Part shown: piece by piece, positions 60,491-64,000 of the stretch
How positions within the stretch are numbered: position 1 is the first letter of the stretch
Layout of the letters: each line of letters begins with the position of its first letter
Source: Zoogloea sp041904905
Lineage (GTDB): Bacteria; Pseudomonadota; Gammaproteobacteria; Burkholderiales; Rhodocyclaceae
Direction of reading: 5' to 3'
Length of the DNA: 64,000 bases
Assembly: GCF_041904905.1 (NCBI RefSeq)
Contig: NZ_JAYRMI010000001.1
Location: 62,001 to 126,000, forward strand
Position numbers and translations under genes: made by a program
Notes under the pieces: model-generated
Told to the model about the DNA's origin: nothing
The model's database searches: none
The model's input: the letters and a program-made list of their open reading frames with translations, nothing else

Positions 60491-61566
60491 TGATTCCCGT
60501 TTACATCCGCTACCTGAGCCGCGAGATCTACTCCGCGGTGTTCCTGGTCCTGCTGGCTTTCCTGGGGCTGTTCGCGTTCTTCGATCTGGTCAATGAGCTC
60601 GACGAGATCGGCAAGGGCGGTTACATGCTCCACCACGCGGCGATCTACGTTGCGATGATCATGCCCGGGCGGGTCTATGAGTTGCTGCCCATCGCCGTGC
60701 TGATCGGCACCCTGTACGCCCTGACCACCCTCGCCCGGCATTCCGAGATCACCGTGCTGCGGGCCTCGGGCTTGTCCACCCGGCGCTTTCTGCTGGGGCT
60801 GCTGTCGATCGGCAGCGTGTTCGTAGTGGTGACCTTCATCTTTGGCGAATATCTTGCCCCGCCGGCCGAGCGGGCTGCCCAGCAGTGGCGGCTGGCGGCG
60901 ACGCGCTCGATGGTCTCCCAGGAACTGCGCACCGGCCTGTGGGTGCGCGACGGTCGCCGCTTCGTGAACGTGCGCAACGTGCTGCCCGATACCACGCTGC
61001 AGGGCGTGCGGCTGTATGAATTCGACGAGCGGGCGGTGCTGCTGTCCATCAGCGAGGCCGAAAAGGGCGTCTACGACGAGCGCGCTGGCTGGAGCCTGAC
61101 CAACGTCGCCCAGACCCGCTTCCTGCCCGATCGCACCGAAACCGAAAAGCTGCCCGACCTGCTCTGGAAATCCGAGCTCACGCCGGATGTGCTGTCGGTG
61201 CTGATGGTGGTGCCGGAGCGGATGTCGGTGGAAACCCTGTACTCGTACATCCGCCACCTCGAGGAGAACAACCAGCGCACGACCCGCTACGAGATCGCCC
61301 TCTGGAAGAAGCTGGCCTACCCGTTTGCGTCGCTGGTGATGATGGGGCTGGCGCTGCCCTTCGGCTACATGCAGACGCGGATGGGCGGGGTGAGCCTGCG
61401 GGTGTTCTCGGGGATCATGATCGGCGTCGGCTTCCACCTGCTGAACGGCCTGTTCTCCAACCTTGGCGTCATCAACGGTTGGATTCCGGCCGTCGCGGCA
61501 CTTACCCCCAGCGCCACCTTCCTGCTCGCGGCGGGTGTGATGATGTGGTGGGTGGAGCGCCGCTAG
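60490..61566 (+). CDS. lptG: LPS export permease LptG
   Basis: Partner of LptF. The 358-aa product has the same layout: YIRYLSREIYSAVFLVLLAF helix 1, a LARHSEITVLRASGLSTRR cytoplasmic loop that contacts LptB, a periplasmic jellyroll domain, and helices ending MIGVGFHLLNGLFSNLGVIN. The ATG overlaps the lptF stop by one base (TGATG). The pair is divergent from pepA, the standard arrangement. Confidence 0.95.
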   Translation: MIPVYIRYLSREIYSAVFLVLLAFLGLFAFFDLVNELDEIGKGGYMLHHAAIYVAMIMPGRVYELLPIAVLIGTLYALTTLARHSEITVLRASGLSTRRFLLGLLSIGSVFVVVTFIFGEYLAPPAERAAQQWRLAATRSMVSQELRTGLWVRDGRRFVNVRNVLPDTTLQGVRLYEFDERAVLLSISEAEKGVYDERAGWSLTNVAQTRFLPDRTETEKLPDLLWKSELTPDVLSVLMVVPERMSVETLYSYIRHLEENNQRTTRYEIALWKKLAYPFASLVMMGLALPFGYMQTRMGGVSLRVFSGIMIGVGFHLLNGLFSNLGVINGWIPAVAALTPSATFLLAAGVMMWWVERR

Positions 61567-61602
61567 CCGTCAGCTGTGGCTGCGGCAATCGATCTGTGAC
61601 GT

Positions 61603-62073
61603 TTATTTTGTGGGCGTCAACAGCACGATCCGGGTGCCGGCCAGGCGGTCGTGCAGAAACTGACGGTCCCGGTCAAGCAGGGCCCACAACAGCCCGACGC
61701 CAAAGAGGCACACCGACGGCCAGGCCAGCACATAGCGCAGCGCAGCCTGTCCGGTCGTGAGCGGTTTGCCTTCCAGATCGACGATCCGCAGCTTCCAGGT
61801 CTGCATGGCGAGGGTCTGCCCGCCACGTCGCCAGTACCACAGGTAATAGCCCCCCAGCACCGCAAAGATGTACGCCCACAGGAACCCGCCACCCGGGGTG
61901 TAGTTTGTGCCCACGCCCACAATGAGCAGCGGCACCATGAAAGTGAGCGCCAGCACCCCGAGCAGGAGGAGGCTCTCGTACAGCATGCTGGCAAGACGGC
62001 GGCGAAGGCCGGCGAGTTCGGCGGATTGCCGAGCCGACGGCGCTGCCGGCGGCTTCAGTTGATTCGGGGGCAT
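61603..62073 (-). CDS. RDD family membrane protein
   Basis: A 156-aa protein with three hydrophobic helices and the RDD motif variants: AGLRRRLASMLYESLLLLGV at helix 1 and RQFLHDRLAGTRIV at the end (the signature Arg and Asp are in WALLDRDRQFLHD). Function is unknown; the family is found next to DUF3106. It starts 10 bp after DUF3106 and ends convergent with lptG. Confidence 0.86.
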   Translation of the reverse strand: MPPNQLKPPAAPSARQSAELAGLRRRLASMLYESLLLLGVLALTFMVPLLIVGVGTNYTPGGGFLWAYIFAVLGGYYLWYWRRGGQTLAMQTWKLRIVDLEGKPLTTGQAALRYVLAWPSVCLFGVGLLWALLDRDRQFLHDRLAGTRIVLLTPTK

Positions 62074-62083
62074 CGAGATCGGG

Positions 62084-62725
62084 TCAGGGTTTGACGACTG
62101 GGGTTGCCGCCGGGCTTGCGGCGGCGGTGGCAGGCAGGTCGGCGGGGGCGGCCGTTGCAGTGCCGCTTGCCGGCGCAATCGAGGTGGGAGGCTCGACGGG
62201 CGGCTTCTTCACGACGATCTTGGGTGCCGTCGGGCGGGGCGGCGGTGGCGCGGTCAGGGGCTTGATCGGCGGGGCGCCGATCTTGGGGATGGCCGGTTTG
62301 GCCGCCGGGGTCTTGGCGGCCTGCTCGAAGCGCTGCTTCTCCTCGGTGGGCAGCTCCTTGTAGGCGTTCCACTTCTGGCGCAGCGATTCGCGCTGTTCCG
62401 GCGGAATCCGCTGCAGGTTGCGATATTGATCCCGCGCCACCTCCCGCTGCTCGGGCGTGAGCGAGAACCAGGTTTCCATCCGCCCCTGAAGGCGCGACTG
62501 CTCCTCCGGCGTGTAGCCGGGGAAGCGTTCGGAAATGCCCGCCCACTTGCGCTTGCGTTCGTCCGAGAGGCTGTCCCACTCCTTTGCCAGCGGCGCGAGG
62601 GTGCGCCGCTGATCGGGTGTAAGCTCGTTCCAGGTCGGTGCCTTGAGAGGCGGTGCCGCCACGGCTGCGGCGGAGCACGCAATCGCCAGGGATGCGATCA
62701 CTCGGGCGATTCGTTTTGAACCCAT
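62084..62725 (-). CDS. DUF3106 exported protein
   Basis: A 213-aa protein with an N-terminal signal peptide ending near AVAA, then repeated Glu/Arg-rich motifs LTPDQRRTLAPLAKEWDSLS, YTPEEQSRLQGRMETWFSLT, IPPEQRESLRQKWNAYKELP, in the style of periplasmic LTPEQR-repeat stress sensors. A Pro/Ala-rich tail follows. It overlaps DUF3619 by 28 bp and stands between the predicted sigma regulator and the RDD protein. Confidence 0.86.
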   Translation of the reverse strand: MGSKRIARVIASLAIACSAAAVAAPPLKAPTWNELTPDQRRTLAPLAKEWDSLSDERKRKWAGISERFPGYTPEEQSRLQGRMETWFSLTPEQREVARDQYRNLQRIPPEQRESLRQKWNAYKELPTEEKQRFEQAAKTPAAKPAIPKIGAPPIKPLTAPPPPRPTAPKIVVKKPPVEPPTSIAPASGTATAAPADLPATAAASPAATPVVKP

Positions 62726-63072
62726 GCGTCGAATCCGCGATCCAGGTAGGCGTCAATGGGGAGGTCGTCCGCGAGGAGGGCGCTATCGAGTTCCTCCAGC
62801 TCGGCGGTGTGCTGCAGCTCGCCAAGGAAACCGCTGCCCACCACCGCCAGGACGATCAGCAGCATGGCAAGGGCCGTCTTGCCCCGCGGTGCGATGTGCT
62901 CGGTGAACAGGCTTCCAATGCCGGCAAGGCTGAACCCGCCGACCGCGAGCTTCTGTCGCGAAAGCGCTTTGCGGCGCGCCTCGTGGAGGCGACTGGAGAC
63001 GTCCGGCGAGAGGTTGCGCGTCGAGGCGTTGAGGTGCTGCCGGATCCGGAACTGAAGATCGTGTTCGTTCAT
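62698..63072 (-). CDS. DUF3619 membrane protein, possible sigma-factor partner
   Basis: A 124-aa protein: cytoplasmic helical part (QFRIRQHLNASTRNLSPDV), one membrane helix TALAMLLIVLAVVGSGFLG and a short acidic periplasmic part. That layout is that of an anti-sigma factor. It overlaps the sigma gene by 4 bp. I infer a regulatory link, which has not been shown for DUF3619 to my knowledge. Confidence 0.82.
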   Translation of the reverse strand: MNEHDLQFRIRQHLNASTRNLSPDVSSRLHEARRKALSRQKLAVGGFSLAGIGSLFTEHIAPRGKTALAMLLIVLAVVGSGFLGELQHTAELEELDSALLADDLPIDAYLDRGFDAWVQNESPE

Positions 63073-63743
63073 AAGGTGATGCCCTTTGCTGCAAGGGCAG
63101 CCGCAAGGGTGTGCGTGGCCCGGGAGCAATGCGTCTTGACGCTGCCCTCGGAGCACCCCATTGCCGCTGCCGTTTCGGCGATGTCCATTTCTTCCCAGTA
63201 ACGCATCAGGAAGGCTTCGCGTTGACGTGGCGGAAGCTTTTCGATTTCCTTCTCTATGACACTCAAGGTCTGGCGTTGTTCAAGCTGCGCCTGGGGCGAT
63301 TCGCTCTTGTGGTCGCTATCGGCGGATTCGATCGATTCGAGGGGGTCGTGCTCGTCTTCCTCGGGGCCCGAGAACGCGGACAGCAGGGTGGTCCACATGC
63401 TGCGGACCTTCTGTCGGCGGTAGTGGTCGCGGATGACGTTCTGGAGAATGCGCTGGAAGAGCATCGGCAGCTCTTCGAGAGGCTTGTCGCCGTATTTTTG
63501 GGCGAGCTTCATCATCGCGTCCTGAACGATGTCGAGGGCCGACTCTTCGTTGCGGACCGCAAACAGGGCTTGTTTGAATGCCCGTTTTTCAACGCTCGCG
63601 AGAAAGTCCGATAGTTCGAGGCGGGAGGGCAGGGGAAGATCCTCTGGTGTCGGGAAAGTGCGCCGCCAGGGCGCGCAGGCCGGTCGGTGCTGCAGATGGG
63701 AAGGCTTGTCGGCAGGCGGGGCGCTGTGGCGCGCCTTGACCAA
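63069..63743 (-). CDS. RNA polymerase sigma factor (ECF-like)
   Basis: A sigma-70 family protein with region 2 (FKQALFAVRNEESALDIVQD, AMMKLAQKYGDKPLEELPML, RILQNVIRDHYRRQKV) and region 4 (IEKLPPRQREAFLMRYWEEM, DIAETAAAMGCSEGSVKTHC). An acidic linker between is EDEHDPLESIESADSD. The start is uncertain: the TTG at 63743 has GAGG upstream and gives 224 aa; no ATG or GTG occurs between it and the conserved ELSDFLASVEKRAF. It overlaps DUF3619 by 4 bp and is divergent from ilvI. Confidence 0.82.
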   Translation of the reverse strand: MVKARHSAPPADKPSHLQHRPACAPWRRTFPTPEDLPLPSRLELSDFLASVEKRAFKQALFAVRNEESALDIVQDAMMKLAQKYGDKPLEELPMLFQRILQNVIRDHYRRQKVRSMWTTLLSAFSGPEEDEHDPLESIESADSDHKSESPQAQLEQRQTLSVIEKEIEKLPPRQREAFLMRYWEEMDIAETAAAMGCSEGSVKTHCSRATHTLAAALAAKGITL

Positions 63744-63803
63744 TCGTTGCCTCGGCGGTATGGTTCGACGTTTTACATTGCCGAGACAGCTTCGGGTGCA
63801 TAG

Positions 63804-64000
63804 ATGGTATTGACCGGTGCGGAAATTGTAATCAGGTGTCTCCAGGAAGAAAAGGTTGATTATCTTTTCGGTTATCCCGGTGGGGCCGTTCTCTACATCT
63901 ACGACGAGCTGTTCAAGCAGGACAAGGTTCGGCATGTGCTCGTGCGTCACGAGCAGGCCGCGATCCATGCTGCCGATGGCTACGCCCGCTCCACCGAAAA
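63804..64000 (+). CDS. ilvI: Acetolactate synthase large subunit, 5' end only
   Basis: The first 65 codons of a gene that runs off the window. The product starts MVLTGAEIVIRCLQEEKVDY, then LFGYPGGAVLYIYDELFK and VRHEQAAIHAADGYARST, the ThDP-binding N-terminal domain of acetohydroxyacid synthase with the catalytic Glu in RHEQAA. It makes acetolactate in branched-chain amino-acid synthesis. No strong ribosome-binding site precedes the ATG. Confidence 0.92.
   Translation, partial: MVLTGAEIVIRCLQEEKVDYLFGYPGGAVLYIYDELFKQDKVRHVLVRHEQAAIHAADGYARSTE

Overview
The window is a 64 kb piece of a GC-rich Gram-negative chromosome. The gene families and their order point to a betaproteobacterium, probably Rhodocyclales (Azoarcus/Thauera-like). 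Supporting neighbourhoods are pcnB-folK-dNK-panB-panC, pepA-holC-DUF2486-valS opposite lptFG, sigma factor-DUF3619-DUF3106-RDD opposite ilvI, and pntAA-pntAB-pntB. The taxonomic call is an inference from families and synteny; no database search was possible. Coding density is very high, with no gene-free stretch above 300 bp. I saw no rRNA, tRNA, CRISPR array, insertion sequence or prophage.

Layout. 1-2126: end of a TRAP transporter (small and large permeases) closed by a terminator. 2151-3185: diguanylate cyclase. 3313-7091 (minus): pyrimidine operon yqgE-ruvX-pyrR-pyrB-pyrC', where PyrC' has lost dihydroorotase metal ligands. 7172-14097: photolyase, a methyltransferase, two alpha/beta hydrolases, uppP, an HD-GYP protein, a DUF2789 protein and a DedA protein. 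14148-16027: three haem proteins (DUF3365, cytochrome c', cytochrome b561). 16134-23460: YfiM-like protein, two-component system and a MacB-type ABC exporter whose permease genes are separated from the adaptor and ATPase by a divergent CBS-domain gene. 23641-25729: two poorly characterised genes. 25864-30478 (minus): the pcnB-to-panC cofactor cluster. 30614-38674: glyoxylate/glycolate block (hyi, AraC regulator, amidase, FadR-type regulator, glcD, a small membrane protein, glcE, glcF). 38882-43819: PP2C phosphatase, corA and the pnt transhydrogenase. 43886-48779: sixA, a CYTH-CHAD protein, soxZ-soxY-moaC and a BepA-like protease.

48783-53412 (minus) is the most unusual region. It is a tight seven-gene operon with an MglB-like roadblock protein, an Aer-type PAS protein, a PhnD-like binding protein without a signal peptide, an unknown protein, a degenerate receiver/winged-helix protein, a small GTPase resembling Streptomyces conservon CvnD, and a second roadblock-like protein. 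It looks like a Gram-negative relative of the actinobacterial conservons, with a cytoplasmic ligand-binding domain and a PAS domain in place of the sensor kinase.

53657-64000: tusA-like gene, valS, DUF2486, holC and pepA (minus), lptF-lptG (plus), the sigma factor/DUF3619/DUF3106/RDD group (minus), and the first 197 bp of an acetolactate synthase large subunit gene that runs off the window.

Start codons were chosen by reading start-codon and ribosome-binding-site context. Several differ from the longest open frame, as noted in the entries.
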